Origin: Parabacteroides chinchillae | GTDB lineage: Bacteria > Bacteroidota > Bacteroidia > Bacteroidales > Tannerellaceae | Assembly: GCF_900108035.1 (NCBI RefSeq) | Contig: NZ_FNVS01000002.1 | Span: 1-64,000, forward strand | DNA: 64,000 nucleotides | Direction of reading: 5' to 3' | Shown here: positions 35,871-45,345 of the stretch, piece after piece | How the letters are laid out: each line of letters opens with the position of its first letter | How positions within the stretch are numbered: the stretch's first letter is position 1 | Position numbers and translations under genes: made by a program | The notes under the pieces: generated by a model | Database searches by the model: none | Told to the model about the DNA's origin: nothing | Seen by the model: only the letters and a program-made list of their open reading frames with translations

Positions 35871-36995
35871 ATGAGATTTGATGTATCCAGCACTGCGCTA
35901 TTATCCCGTTTACAGTCTATAAGTAAGGTTATCGCATCTAAGAATTCTCTACCTATCCTGGATAGTTTTCTATTCAATTTGGAAGGAAATAAACTTACAA
36001 TGACGGCTTCTGATGCAGAGACTCGTCTGGTAACTTCTGTTGAAGTGATGAATGCACAGGGTAATGGTCTTTTTGCCGTATCTGCCAAGATTTTGCTAGA
36101 TCCATTAAAAGAACTGCCGGAGCAACCGCTTACATTTGATATAAATGATGAAAACCTGGAAATTTTTATTCATTTCCAGAATGGTAAGTATAATTTTATT
36201 GGTCAGAAAGGCGATACTTATCCATTGCAGAAACCTTTGAATGAAAATGCAATTTCTGTTTCTATGGATGCTCAAACGCTTTTGAATGGTATTGGACGTT
36301 CTTTATTTGCAACAGCAGACGATGAACTTCGTCCGGTGATGAACGGTGTTTATTTCGATATCCATACAGATGATTTGACATTTGTTGCTTCGGACGGTCA
36401 TAAATTGGTTCGTCTTCGTAACTTGTCGGTGAAATCACCGGAAAGGGCATCTTTTATATTGCCTAAAAAGCCCGCAAATTTATTGAAAGGTTTGCTGTCT
36501 AAGGAAACAGAGGCTGTGACTATTAAGTTTGACGATAATAATGCTTATGTGAACTGTTCTAATTTTGAAATGGTTTGCCGTTTGATAGAAGGTCGTTATC
36601 CAAACTATAACAGCGTTATCCCGCAGGAAAATCCATTTAAAGTTACGATAGACCGCGTATCATTCCTGAATGCATTAAAACGTGTTTCTGTATTTTCAAA
36701 TCCGGCAAGTAGTTTAGTAAAGCTACAATTAAAAGGAGGAGAAATGATTGTATCTGCACAAGATATTGATTTTTCGACTTCTGCAGAGGAAAAGATTGCT
36801 TGCCAGTTTGATGGGACAGACTTGAACATCGGTTTCAAAGCTACCTACTTGATAGAAATATTAAGTAATATCAATTCGGCAGAAGTCATATTGGAATTGG
36901 CTGATCCTTCACGTGCAGGCTTGATTGTTCCTTCAGAAAATGAAGAAGATGAAGACCTGCTGATGTTGCTTATGCCAATGATGTTGAATGATTAA
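35871..36995 (+). CDS. dnaN: DNA polymerase III subunit beta (sliding clamp)
   Basis: This 374-residue protein has the three-domain clamp organisation. It opens MRFDVSSTALLSRLQSISKVIASKNSLPIL, as beta clamps do, with FLFNLEGNKLTMTASDAE next and the C-terminal MLLMPMMLND, the equivalent of the usual MPM(R/K)L tail. It encircles DNA and tethers polymerase. It is not beside dnaA here but overlaps the following DnaQ-like exonuclease gene by 8 bp if the first ATG of that gene is used. Confidence 0.96.
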   Translation: MRFDVSSTALLSRLQSISKVIASKNSLPILDSFLFNLEGNKLTMTASDAETRLVTSVEVMNAQGNGLFAVSAKILLDPLKELPEQPLTFDINDENLEIFIHFQNGKYNFIGQKGDTYPLQKPLNENAISVSMDAQTLLNGIGRSLFATADDELRPVMNGVYFDIHTDDLTFVASDGHKLVRLRNLSVKSPERASFILPKKPANLLKGLLSKETEAVTIKFDDNNAYVNCSNFEMVCRLIEGRYPNYNSVIPQENPFKVTIDRVSFLNALKRVSVFSNPASSLVKLQLKGGEMIVSAQDIDFSTSAEEKIACQFDGTDLNIGFKATYLIEILSNINSAEVILELADPSRAGLIVPSENEEDEDLLMLLMPMMLND

Positions 36996-37776
36996 TAAAG
37001 ATAGAATGCAATTAAATTTAAGAAACCCGTTAGTCTTCTTTGATTTGGAGACAACGGGTGTAAATATAGTAAAAGATCGTATAGTTGAAATTTCTTTCGT
37101 AAAAGTCTTTCCGAATGGGAAAGAGGAATCAAAAACACGCCGGGTAAATCCGGAGATGCCGATACCTGCCGAATCTACCGCTATTCATGGAATTACAGAT
37201 GAGGATGTAAAAGATTGTCCTACATTTAAAGAAATAGCCAAATCGCTGGCTGCACAGATTGAGGGGTGCGATTTAGCCGGATATAATTCTAATCGTTTTG
37301 ATATTCCTTTGCTGGCAGAAGAATTTTTGCGTGCAGGAGTTGATATTGATTTGAATAAGCGTAAGTTTATAGATGTGCAGACAATTTTCCATAAGATGGA
37401 ACAGCGTACTTTGTCTGCTGCATATAAGTTTTATTGTAATAAAGATTTGGAGAATGCCCATACGGCAGAAGCAGATACTATGGCTACTTACGAAGTGCTG
37501 AAAGCCCAGTTGGACAGATATTCCGAATTGAAAAATGATATTAACTTTTTATCGGAATTTTCGTCCTTCAATAATAATGTAGACTTTGCCGGTCGTATGA
37601 TTTATAATGATAAGGGGGAAGAAATAATTAATTTCGGTAAATATAAAGGCCGTCTGGTAGAAGATGTTCTGAAGACGGACCCCGGTTATTATACCTGGAT
37701 CATGAATGGCGATTTTCCGTTAAACACAAAGAAAATGTTTACAGAAATTAAGTTGAGAGGCTTTAATTCAAAATAG
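36988..37776 (+). CDS. 3'-5' exonuclease, DnaQ-like (DEDDh)
   Basis: This 262-residue exonuclease has Exo I FFDLETTG (Asp19, Glu21), an Exo II-like YNSNRFDIPLL and Exo III HTAEAD (His158, Asp163), so it is a DEDDh enzyme. The C-terminal part INFGKYKGRLVEDVL...YYTWIMNGDF is the small domain seen in ExoX-like proteins. Translation may begin at 36988 (overlapping dnaN) or at the ATG at 37006. Overlap with the clamp gene supports a replication or repair proofreading role, inferred only. Confidence 0.9.
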   Translation: MINKDRMQLNLRNPLVFFDLETTGVNIVKDRIVEISFVKVFPNGKEESKTRRVNPEMPIPAESTAIHGITDEDVKDCPTFKEIAKSLAAQIEGCDLAGYNSNRFDIPLLAEEFLRAGVDIDLNKRKFIDVQTIFHKMEQRTLSAAYKFYCNKDLENAHTAEADTMATYEVLKAQLDRYSELKNDINFLSEFSSFNNNVDFAGRMIYNDKGEEIINFGKYKGRLVEDVLKTDPGYYTWIMNGDFPLNTKKMFTEIKLRGFNSK

Positions 37777-37780
37777 AAAA

Positions 37781-38932
37781 ATGAATAATTTTGAGTTTTG
37801 TAATCCGGTGAAAGTCGTATTTGGTAAAGGTTCGATTTCACGTTTATCTACTTTAGTACCAGTAGGTAGTAAGGTGTTGATGATATATGGCGGAGGAAGT
37901 ATTAAGAAAAATGGTATTTACAATCAGGTTGTTGAGGCATTGAAAAGCTTCAATGTAATCGAATTTTCAGGTATTGAGGCTAATCCTCATTATGAAACTT
38001 GTATGAAAGCCGTTGAACTGGTACGGAAGGAACAGATAACCTATCTCCTGGCTGTTGGCGGTGGTTCTGTTATTGATGCCACTAAATTCATTGCAGCGGC
38101 TACCTGCTATGAAGGAGAGCCGTGGGATATATTGTCAAAAGGCGGATTTATTAAGCAGGCCTTACCGTTGGGGGTGGTGTTAACCTTGTCTGCTACAGGA
38201 TCGGAAATGAATGAAAGAGCTGTTATTTCACGTGTTTCCACACATGAAAAACTGAATTTTGCCAGCCCTGCCGTATTCCCTAAATTTGCAATATTAGATC
38301 CGGAGGTTACTTATTCGTTGCCTGAACGTCAGGTTGCAAATGGGGTTGTCGACTCTTTTATCCATGTGATAGAACAATATCTGACTTATCCGGTAAATGC
38401 GAAAGTACAAGATTATTTTGCCGAAGGTTTGATGAAAACAATCGTTGAAGAAGGCCGTAAAGTTTTACAGAACCCTCATGATTATGATATACGCGCCAAT
38501 CTGATGTGGGCGGCAACGAATGCTCTGAACTGCTGGATCGGGCAAGGTGTTCCTCAGGATTGGTCTTCTCACCGTATGGGATATGCGTTGACTGCTCAGT
38601 TTGGGCTGGATCATGCGCAGACATTGGCTGTTATCCTTCCGGGAGTGATGGCTTATATGCACAAGGAGAAACAGGCAAAAATTATTCGCATGGGTGAAGT
38701 CGTGTTTGGTATTACGGGAGAGACTACCGATGAATTGGTACAAAAGTCGATTCAAGCTACCGAAGACTTTTTCCGGTATATGGGATTGAAAACTCGTTTG
38801 AGTGAATATGGTATTAAAGAATTTGATTTGGACGCATTGGTTGAACCTATGAAACAAAGAGGCTGGAAATTGGGCGAACATGGTAATATAGACTATAAAG
38901 TTGCCCGTGAAATTCTGATGATGCGTTTGTAA
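37781..38932 (+). CDS. Iron-containing alcohol dehydrogenase
   Basis: This 383-residue group III alcohol dehydrogenase resembles YqhD/BDH. The NAD(P) loop GGGSIKKNGIY (about 33-43), GGGSVIDATKFIA (about 88-100) and the metal ligands around HRMGYALTAQFGLDHAQTLAVILP (about 267-290) are present. It likely reduces aldehydes with NADPH. It follows the exonuclease by 4 bp. A terminator hairpin follows, so coaBC starts a new unit or is read through. Confidence 0.92.
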   Translation: MNNFEFCNPVKVVFGKGSISRLSTLVPVGSKVLMIYGGGSIKKNGIYNQVVEALKSFNVIEFSGIEANPHYETCMKAVELVRKEQITYLLAVGGGSVIDATKFIAAATCYEGEPWDILSKGGFIKQALPLGVVLTLSATGSEMNERAVISRVSTHEKLNFASPAVFPKFAILDPEVTYSLPERQVANGVVDSFIHVIEQYLTYPVNAKVQDYFAEGLMKTIVEEGRKVLQNPHDYDIRANLMWAATNALNCWIGQGVPQDWSSHRMGYALTAQFGLDHAQTLAVILPGVMAYMHKEKQAKIIRMGEVVFGITGETTDELVQKSIQATEDFFRYMGLKTRLSEYGIKEFDLDALVEPMKQRGWKLGEHGNIDYKVAREILMMRL

Positions 38933-38940
38933 TAAAAATA

Positions 38941-38989
38941 ATTCCATCCGAGAGAAATTCAAATTTCTTCTGAATGGAATTACTTTTTC
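38941..38989 (+). terminator. Intrinsic terminator after the Fe-ADH gene
   Basis: An imperfect long hairpin (ATTCCAT at 38941 with ATGGAAT ending at 38980, inner AGAAATT/AATTTCT) is followed by a T-rich stretch. It overlaps the longest possible coaBC frame, which supports the later start. Confidence 0.7.
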
Positions 38990-39015
38990 TTCCGAATGGA
39001 ACTAAAAAAGGTTAT

Positions 39016-40227
39016 ATGGAAAATATACTGAAAGGTAAACATATTATACTGGGAATAACCGGAAGCATAGCTGCCTATAAAGCTGCCTGCATTATTAGAG
39101 GATTAGTGAAAAAAGGGGCAGAGGTGCAGGTAGTCATTACACCGGCGGGGAAAGAATTTATAACGCCAATCACTTTGTCTGCTTTAAGCAGTAACCCTGT
39201 GATTAGTGATTTCTTTTCCAATCGGGATGGTTCGTGGCATAGCCATGTAGATTTGGGCTTGTGGGCCGATGTCATGTTGGTGGCTCCGGCAACGGCTTCT
39301 ACAATTGGCAAAATGGCAAATGGCATTGCCGATAATATGTTAATTACTACTTACCTTTCCTGTAAGGCCCCTGTATTTGTTGCCCCGGCAATGGACTTGG
39401 ATATGTTTGCTCACCCTACAACACAACAAAACCTGGATAGGTTACGTTCTTTTGGTAATTATATTATAGAGCCGGCCGAAGGTGAGTTGGCTAGTCATTT
39501 GGTGGGAAAAGGACGTATGGAAGAACCGGACCGGATAATAGAGGTTTTGGAAAGCTTTTTTGCCTCAAAAACCGAATTAGAAAAAAAAAAGATATTAATA
39601 ACGGCGGGGCCGACATATGAAAAGATAGATCCTGTACGTTTTATAGGTAACTATTCTTCCGGTAAAATGGGATTTGCCTTAGCGGAGGCATGTGCCCGGA
39701 AAGGAGCGGAAGTTGTTTTGATCGCGGGTCCGGTCTCTTTAAAGGTTAATCATCCTAATATAAAACGGATTGATGTGGAATCTGCCGGAGAAATGTATCA
39801 GGCGGCTATATCCGAATTTCCTACATCTGATGCAGCTGTTTTGTGTGCTGCAGTGGCCGACTATCGTCCGGAGAATCAAGAACCGGAGAAAATAAAGCGT
39901 GAAACAAAAGGAGATATGATGCTTCATTTAGTGCCTAATAAAGATATTGCAGCTTCTTTAGGTGCTATAAAAAGAGAGAATCAGATATTAGTTGGGTTTG
40001 CTCTGGAAACGAAAGATGAGATTTTTCATGCAGAAAGTAAATTGCAGCGTAAAAACTTCGATTTTATCGTTTTGAATTCGCTCAGAGATCAAGGTGCCGG
40101 CTTCCGTTGCGATACAAATAAAATTGCCATTATAGACAGGCTGGGAGAGAAGATTGAGTATCCTTTAAAAAGCAAACAGGAGGTGGCAGCCGATATCATA
40201 AATAAGCTGGCAACATTATTAAAATGA
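39016..40227 (+). CDS. coaBC: Bifunctional phosphopantothenoylcysteine decarboxylase/phosphopantothenate-cysteine ligase
   Basis: I start at the ATG at 39016 (403 aa, MENILKGKHIILGIT) because the earlier in-frame ATG at 38974 lies inside the terminator hairpin. The FMN-binding CoaC half has GSIAAYKAA and the SxHVDL pattern with VAPATASTIGKMANGIADN; the active-site cysteine lies in TYLSCKAPVFVAPAMD. The CoaB half has ITAGPTYEKIDPVRFIGNYSSGKMG and VADYRP. Both steps lie in coenzyme A synthesis. Its stop overlaps the start of the DUF4835 gene by 4 bp. Confidence 0.95.
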   Translation: MENILKGKHIILGITGSIAAYKAACIIRGLVKKGAEVQVVITPAGKEFITPITLSALSSNPVISDFFSNRDGSWHSHVDLGLWADVMLVAPATASTIGKMANGIADNMLITTYLSCKAPVFVAPAMDLDMFAHPTTQQNLDRLRSFGNYIIEPAEGELASHLVGKGRMEEPDRIIEVLESFFASKTELEKKKILITAGPTYEKIDPVRFIGNYSSGKMGFALAEACARKGAEVVLIAGPVSLKVNHPNIKRIDVESAGEMYQAAISEFPTSDAAVLCAAVADYRPENQEPEKIKRETKGDMMLHLVPNKDIAASLGAIKRENQILVGFALETKDEIFHAESKLQRKNFDFIVLNSLRDQGAGFRCDTNKIAIIDRLGEKIEYPLKSKQEVAADIINKLATLLK

Positions 40228-41126
40228 AAATGATTAAGAAACTGTTATTTTTCTTCTTTTTATCGATGTTTTCTTGGGCAATGCAGGCACAGGAATTGAA
40301 TGCCCGCGTAACTATCAATAGCGATAAAATTCAGGGATCTAATAAAGATGTGTTTACTACTTTACAAAAAGCACTGACCGAATTTATTAATAATAAGAAA
40401 TGGACAGATGCTACTTTTGCCGTAAATGAACGGATTGATTGCAGTTTTACCATTGTGATGTCGGAGGCTTCCGATAACAGTTTTAAAGGGGAAATTCAAG
40501 TTCAGGCACGTCGTCCTGTATATAACTCGACATATACGACTACGTTGCTTAATTTCCGTGATAAACAGCTCGATTTTGAGTATACTCAGTTTGAACCGTT
40601 GGAATATACGGAGAATGTTGTAAACAGTAATTTGATTGCAACTATTGTATTTTATATTTATACGATTTTAGGACTGGACTTTGACAGTTTTTCTCCACAG
40701 GGAGGAACTGCTTTTTATCAGCAGGCACAGCAAATTGTAACTTTGGCTCAGGCGCAAGGTACATGGACAGGCTGGAAAGCATTTGACAGCAATCAGAACA
40801 GACATGCTGTTTCTACTGCATTAACAGATAATACTTCTGGTATATTCCGGGATATGTGGTATACATATCATAGAAAAGGCCTTGATGAAATGGCTGCAAA
40901 TCCGGATCGCGGACGTACCACAATAATTTCTGCTTTACCAGCATTGGAGCAAGTTCGGAGCGCACGCCCTACTTCTGTTTTATTGCAAATCTTTTCCGAT
41001 GCAAAGCTCGATGAAGTCGTAAGTATTTATTCAAAGGCTACCACACAGGAAAAGCAAGAAGGATTGAAAATCCTTTCCAATATTTATCCTACCGAGACAA
41101 CACGTTTGGAACCTCTCAAAAAATAA
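40224..41126 (+). CDS. DUF4835 family secreted protein (PorD-like)
   Basis: This 300-residue protein has an N-terminal signal peptide ending about MQAQE (cleavage near residue 22). The body is recognisable as DUF4835, with ELNARVTINSDKIQGSNKDVF near the start and a C-terminal helical part. In some Bacteroidota the family is named PorD and linked to type IX secretion, but many members, including gut species without the full system, have no proven role. It is translationally coupled to coaBC and 6 bp upstream of recN, an order conserved in Bacteroidota. Confidence 0.85.
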   Translation: MKMIKKLLFFFFLSMFSWAMQAQELNARVTINSDKIQGSNKDVFTTLQKALTEFINNKKWTDATFAVNERIDCSFTIVMSEASDNSFKGEIQVQARRPVYNSTYTTTLLNFRDKQLDFEYTQFEPLEYTENVVNSNLIATIVFYIYTILGLDFDSFSPQGGTAFYQQAQQIVTLAQAQGTWTGWKAFDSNQNRHAVSTALTDNTSGIFRDMWYTYHRKGLDEMAANPDRGRTTIISALPALEQVRSARPTSVLLQIFSDAKLDEVVSIYSKATTQEKQEGLKILSNIYPTETTRLEPLKK

Positions 41127-41132
41127 AAAACT

Positions 41133-42800
41133 ATGTTGAAATCGTTATTTATCCAGAATTTTGTTTTAATAGATAGTCTTGATATTCAGTTTGACGGAGG
41201 TTTTTCAGTAATTACGGGTGAAACGGGTGCCGGAAAATCAATTATTCTGGGAGCCTTATCATTGGTATTAGGACAACGTGCGGATGGGAAAAGTATAAAA
41301 AATGGTGCCGATAAGTGCATAATTGAGGCTGTATTCGATATTTCGAAATATCAGCTGGAATCTTTTTTTCAGGAAAATGATCTTGAATATGATCATGAAA
41401 GTTGTATTTTGCGTCGGGAACTTTTTGCCTCAGGCAAATCCCGTGCATTTATAAATGATTCTCCTGTGGCTTTACCTGTAATGAAAGAATTGGGAGGCCG
41501 TTTAATCGACATACATTCGCAACACCAGAATCTGTTATTGGGTGATAATCGCTTTCAATTAAAAGTTGTCGATGTAATGGCTGAAAATGAGATTCTTTTG
41601 ATTCTTTACCGGAAAGAATATAATCGTTTTCAATCCTTGCAAAAAGAATTAAAAGAATTGAAAGATAAAGCTGCTCAAACAAAACAGGAAGAAGATTATA
41701 TTCGTTTTCAGTTGGAGCAATTATCCGAAGCCCGTTTGATTGTCGGCGAACAGGAAGATTTGGAACAAGAACAAGAAACACTTTCACATGCTGAGGAAAT
41801 AAAAAGCTCTCTTTATAAGATTTCAGAACTATTAAATGGTGATGAAATGGGAGGACTTCAATATATAAAAGAAGCTCTTTCAACTGCGGATTCTTTAGAA
41901 CATTATTTTTCGAAAGCTAAAGATATATCCGAACGTTTGCGTTCTGCATATATTGATTTGAATGATTTAGCATCTGAAACTGATACGATGAGAGAAGATG
42001 TTGAATTTAACCCCGAACGTTTGGAATGGGTGAATGAGCGTTTAAATACAATTTACTCTCTGCAACAGAAACACCACGTTTCCACCGTGGAAGAACTATT
42101 GGATATTCAATCGAAATATGAAGCCCAATTAAAAGAAATAGACTCCTTTGAAGAACAAATAGAATCATTAAGTAAACAATCGGAGGTTTCGTATAAGGAA
42201 TTACTTCAACAGGCCTCAGTACTTAGTAATCAAAGAAAAATTGCAGCAAAAGGTATGGCTGGCCAATTGGTTGATATGATTATACCGTTGGGGATGCCAA
42301 ATACGCGTTTTCGTGTTGATGTGATGGCAAAGGAGGAGCCGGATAATGATGGAATGGATGATATCCGGTTTATGTTTTCAGCAAATAAGAGTGGAGATTT
42401 GCAGCCTGTAGCTCAAACTGCATCTGGTGGCGAGATTTCCCGTTTGATGTTATGCCTAAAGGCCATGATTGCCGGTTTTACAGCTTTGCCTACCATTATT
42501 TTTGACGAAGTAGATACAGGAGTGTCTGGTGATATTGCCGATAAGATGGGAGATATTATGCAAGACTTGGGAACAAAAATGCAAGTATTTGCCATAACCC
42601 ATTTACCTCAGATCGCAGCAAAAGGCAAAGAGCATTACTTTGTATATAAAGAAGATACTTCCGATAGAACAATAACCCGTATTAAGCAGCTTACTAACGA
42701 AGAGCGCATACTAGAAGTGGCTCGTATGCTGAGCGGTGCTTCTTTGACCGAGGCATCAATGGCTAATGCCAGGGAACTGTTACATTTAAAGACAAACTAA
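41133..42800 (+). CDS. recN: DNA repair protein RecN
   Basis: This 555-residue SMC-like ATPase has Walker A GETGAGKS (29-36), a central coiled coil (about 150-380), the signature region ASGGEISRLMLCLKAM and Walker B LPTIIFDEVDTGVSG. It acts early in recombinational repair of double-strand breaks. It ends the coaBC-DUF4835-recN unit; the 335 bp that follow contain no clear gene. Confidence 0.95.
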   Translation: MLKSLFIQNFVLIDSLDIQFDGGFSVITGETGAGKSIILGALSLVLGQRADGKSIKNGADKCIIEAVFDISKYQLESFFQENDLEYDHESCILRRELFASGKSRAFINDSPVALPVMKELGGRLIDIHSQHQNLLLGDNRFQLKVVDVMAENEILLILYRKEYNRFQSLQKELKELKDKAAQTKQEEDYIRFQLEQLSEARLIVGEQEDLEQEQETLSHAEEIKSSLYKISELLNGDEMGGLQYIKEALSTADSLEHYFSKAKDISERLRSAYIDLNDLASETDTMREDVEFNPERLEWVNERLNTIYSLQQKHHVSTVEELLDIQSKYEAQLKEIDSFEEQIESLSKQSEVSYKELLQQASVLSNQRKIAAKGMAGQLVDMIIPLGMPNTRFRVDVMAKEEPDNDGMDDIRFMFSANKSGDLQPVAQTASGGEISRLMLCLKAMIAGFTALPTIIFDEVDTGVSGDIADKMGDIMQDLGTKMQVFAITHLPQIAAKGKEHYFVYKEDTSDRTITRIKQLTNEERILEVARMLSGASLTEASMANARELLHLKTN

Positions 42801-43135
42801 TTCGCGAGAAAGATAATGACTTCATCATTGGAAGAACAAATATTCAGGAATCGGGGAAGAGGACGATTTGTGTAAAGTGTGGACAATTGGCGTATGTATC
42901 TCATAGGGTAGTGGAGAATGACAAACGTGTTCTTTTAGGAGGAAACTCTATAAAACAATTAAAGCTTGTCTCCCGACAAGCCCTAACCAACTTTGTTAAC
43001 CTTAAATCTAATACTATTATGAAAAAACCACATTGCAAATGTATGGTTTTCTATGTATTTGTCAAGATTATAACTGCTAAATAATATTTTTTGAATTATA
43101 AGAAATGCTAATTTCGCTTTTTGTGTCTATTATTT
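42801..43135. other. Intergenic region after recN with a possible SusC-like leader relic
   Basis: No intact gene is supported. A short open frame at 43020-43082 (MKKPHCKCMVFYVFVKIITAK) is preceded by CTTAAATCTAATA and by a 7-bp hairpin GCTTGTC/GACAAGC (42963-42980). This resembles the 5' end and leader of SusC-type TonB receptor genes, so it may be a truncated remnant. An open frame upstream (from 42887) reads into it without recognisable domains. Confidence 0.35.
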
Positions 43136-44680
43136 CTATCTTTTTGTTAGCAAACTCACTGTAACAATAGTGATACATGATAATGGAAGACCAAACAAAA
43201 TAGGATCGATAGCATACCAAGGATAGACATTAACCAATACATCTTGTCCGAATAAAGCCTTGCATAGGCCAATTGGAGCAGCTTCCGCTTTATGCAGGAA
43301 TAGCATGGCAAATAAACTTGCTAATGCGCCAACCCATAAGCTGGCTAATGCTCCCTGGCGGGTTACACCTTTCCAGTATAAAGCACAAAAGTAGGAAGGC
43401 AGGAAAGTTGCTGCGCAGATTCCCATGAATAATGCAGTACCTCGGGCTATGATTCCGTCGCTTAATGCATAGCATATTATATAACTTAATAAGATAGAAC
43501 ATAATACACCGATTCGTACACCCATTGTTGAATTCGGGTTCTTGCTGCGTCCTAATTTCGGAAAAGCATCTGCTCCGAAAGCGGCTCCCATCGTATGGAA
43601 TTGTGCACTTAATGTAGACATGCTGGCAGATAGGATACAGAGCATAAATACAGCACCGAACCAATCCGGCATTGCTTTGTTAATAAACAACGGGATAATT
43701 TTATCCATATCTTTGATTGCTTCCGAAGCAACAACGCCTTCGGTTTTTAGAAAGAATAAATTTGATAAAGCACCGACATGATATATTGCTCCAACAGTGA
43801 CAATTAAAAATATACAACCTATTATTACACCCCGGTTGAGCTGTTTTGTACTTTCCACCATCATAAAACGAACCACTAATTGAGGTTGGGCTAAACAGCC
43901 AATACCTACGCCCAGAATCAAAGAGGTAACTAATGTATACCATTGCGGAGAACCGGTAACAGGCATAGCTGTCCACCCTTGATGACCCAGATCTTTGAAC
44001 CGTTCAGGTACCATTGGGGCAATTTCCGTCAGCTTCCGGTTGGCCTCGATGAATCCCATATCCATGATTCTATAGAACCAGAATAGGAGGAAAAGCATAC
44101 AAGAAAACATGATAACTGCTTGTAACGCATCTGTATATAAAACACCTTTAATACCACCTGTAATAACGTATGCTGCGACAATCAACGTAAAGATAAGTAA
44201 AGCCAAGTGTAAGTCTATATTAAACATTTGTTCAATAAACACAGCACCTCCTTTCATAACAACAGCTGCGTATAAAGGCATTCCTATGAATATTATTGTG
44301 GCTATAAATATCCGGATAGCTTTGGATTTGTAATGCAATCCTAATAACTGAGGAAATGTGCGTGCGTTATGTTCTTCTCCCAGCTTGCGTGTTTTTCTGC
44401 CGAATAAAATAAATGCGATTACAACTCCCATAAACATATTAAGCAAGCAGAGCCATTGGATTCCCATACCGAATGTTGCAGCAACTCCTCCGAAACCTAC
44501 AATGGCTGATGCCGATATAAATGTGGCTCCATAAGACAAAGCCATGATAAACGGATTTACTTTTCGTCCTCCTAATAAATAATCACTGGCATTTTTTGTG
44601 CTTTTATAACCAAGATATCCCAACCATGCAAGGACAAACATGTAAATAATAACGACAATACCCAGAGTAAGTGTGCTCAT
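43136..44680 (-). CDS. Sodium:solute symporter (SSS family)
   Basis: This 514-residue inner-membrane protein has about 13 hydrophobic helices. The N-terminal YKSTKNASDYLLGGRKVNPF and GATFISASAIVGFGG and the later GGIKGVLYTDALQA are SSS-family signatures. It imports a solute, perhaps an organic acid, with Na+. The start codon overlaps the stop of a 46-aa accessory membrane protein (ATGA). Upstream on the same strand are an ACT protein and a phenylacetate-CoA ligase, so an aromatic or organic acid substrate is conceivable. Confidence 0.9.
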   Translation of the reverse strand: MSTLTLGIVVIIYMFVLAWLGYLGYKSTKNASDYLLGGRKVNPFIMALSYGATFISASAIVGFGGVAATFGMGIQWLCLLNMFMGVVIAFILFGRKTRKLGEEHNARTFPQLLGLHYKSKAIRIFIATIIFIGMPLYAAVVMKGGAVFIEQMFNIDLHLALLIFTLIVAAYVITGGIKGVLYTDALQAVIMFSCMLFLLFWFYRIMDMGFIEANRKLTEIAPMVPERFKDLGHQGWTAMPVTGSPQWYTLVTSLILGVGIGCLAQPQLVVRFMMVESTKQLNRGVIIGCIFLIVTVGAIYHVGALSNLFFLKTEGVVASEAIKDMDKIIPLFINKAMPDWFGAVFMLCILSASMSTLSAQFHTMGAAFGADAFPKLGRSKNPNSTMGVRIGVLCSILLSYIICYALSDGIIARGTALFMGICAATFLPSYFCALYWKGVTRQGALASLWVGALASLFAMLFLHKAEAAPIGLCKALFGQDVLVNVYPWYAIDPILFGLPLSCITIVTVSLLTKR

Positions 44681-44817
44681 TCCTTTTCTTTTTTAGAGTT
44701 AGTACTTTCTTTATCATCTTTATTCCATGTGGTTATTCCGAACCAGATAGAATATAAAAGGCAGGCAAATGCCAGCAGGTATGCCAACCAGATACCAGGG
44801 TCGTCTATTCCAAACAT
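44677..44817 (-). CDS. Symporter small accessory protein
   Basis: A 46-residue protein beginning MFGIDDPGIWLAYLLAFA with one transmembrane helix (about 9-29) and a charged, lysine-rich C-terminal tail. Its TGA overlaps the symporter ATG by 4 bp (ATGA), a translational-coupling arrangement. Small single-helix proteins encoded directly before SSS symporters are known as symporter small accessory proteins. It is shorter than 60 residues and would be missed by length-filtered gene calling. Confidence 0.85.
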   Translation of the reverse strand: MFGIDDPGIWLAYLLAFACLLYSIWFGITTWNKDDKESTNSKKEKE

Positions 44818-44850
44818 TTGTTATTTGTTTTAATGGTGAGTAGATAAAAT

Positions 44851-44883
44851 TTACCCCGGAGAAAATTCTTCTTCCCGGGGTAA
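44851..44883 (-). terminator. Hairpin between the ACT and symporter genes
   Basis: A 9-bp perfect stem, TTACCCCGG (44851-44859) with CCGGGGTAA (44875-44883), with only a weak T-rich sequence following on the minus strand. It may terminate or attenuate paaK-ACT transcription. Confidence 0.55.
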
Positions 44884-44890
44884 GAGATGA

Positions 44891-45316
44891 TTATAATTTT
44901 ATTAAGTCGTTTTCGCAGATATATTCCAGATTCTGCCGGCGAATAACCTCCCGTGCAGCATCCCGGTTGTTTGTGCGAATAATCATGATCGATTTATCTC
45001 TAATAGAAAAACAGTACATGTATTCAATGCTTAAACCGGCTTTTGTGAAATGAGTCAATACTTTGGCAAAGCTACCTGCACATGAATCGGTGACAATTGC
45101 CAATACTTCAGTCAGGTTGGCACTTACATTATTGCTTTTAAGTATCTTGAATGCTTTTTGCGGATCACTGACAATAATACGTAAGATGCCATACTCGGAA
45201 GTGTCGGCAACAGTGGCAGCTATAATACGTATATTCTCTTCTGCAAGTAAAGCCAGTATCTCACTTAGCTTTCCATACTTGTTTTCCAGAAAAATAGAAA
45301 TTTGATTTACTGTCAT
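44891..45316 (-). CDS. Tandem ACT-domain protein
   Basis: This 141-residue protein is made of two ACT repeats (about 3-70 and 72-138) and no enzymatic domain. The first repeat runs QISIFLENKYGKLSEILALLAEENIRI; the second runs EVLAIVTDSCAGSFAKVLTHFTKAGLSIEYMY. ACT domains bind amino acids. It follows paaK by 29 bp. Such ACT proteins are regular partners of phenylacetate-CoA ligase genes in anaerobes. A regulatory ligand-sensor role is inferred. Confidence 0.88.
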   Translation of the reverse strand: MTVNQISIFLENKYGKLSEILALLAEENIRIIAATVADTSEYGILRIIVSDPQKAFKILKSNNVSANLTEVLAIVTDSCAGSFAKVLTHFTKAGLSIEYMYCFSIRDKSIMIIRTNNRDAAREVIRRQNLEYICENDLIKL

Positions 45317-45345
45317 GGCTGTATATTTTTAATCTTGTTATACAA

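Noticed and set aside
35871..36995. Replication origin near dnaN
   Set aside because: No dnaA gene, DnaA-box cluster or AT-rich unwinding region is visible beside it.
42887..43084. 65-codon open frame as a gene
   Set aside because: No domain, no promoter and an apparent junction of unrelated segments; treated as possible relic.
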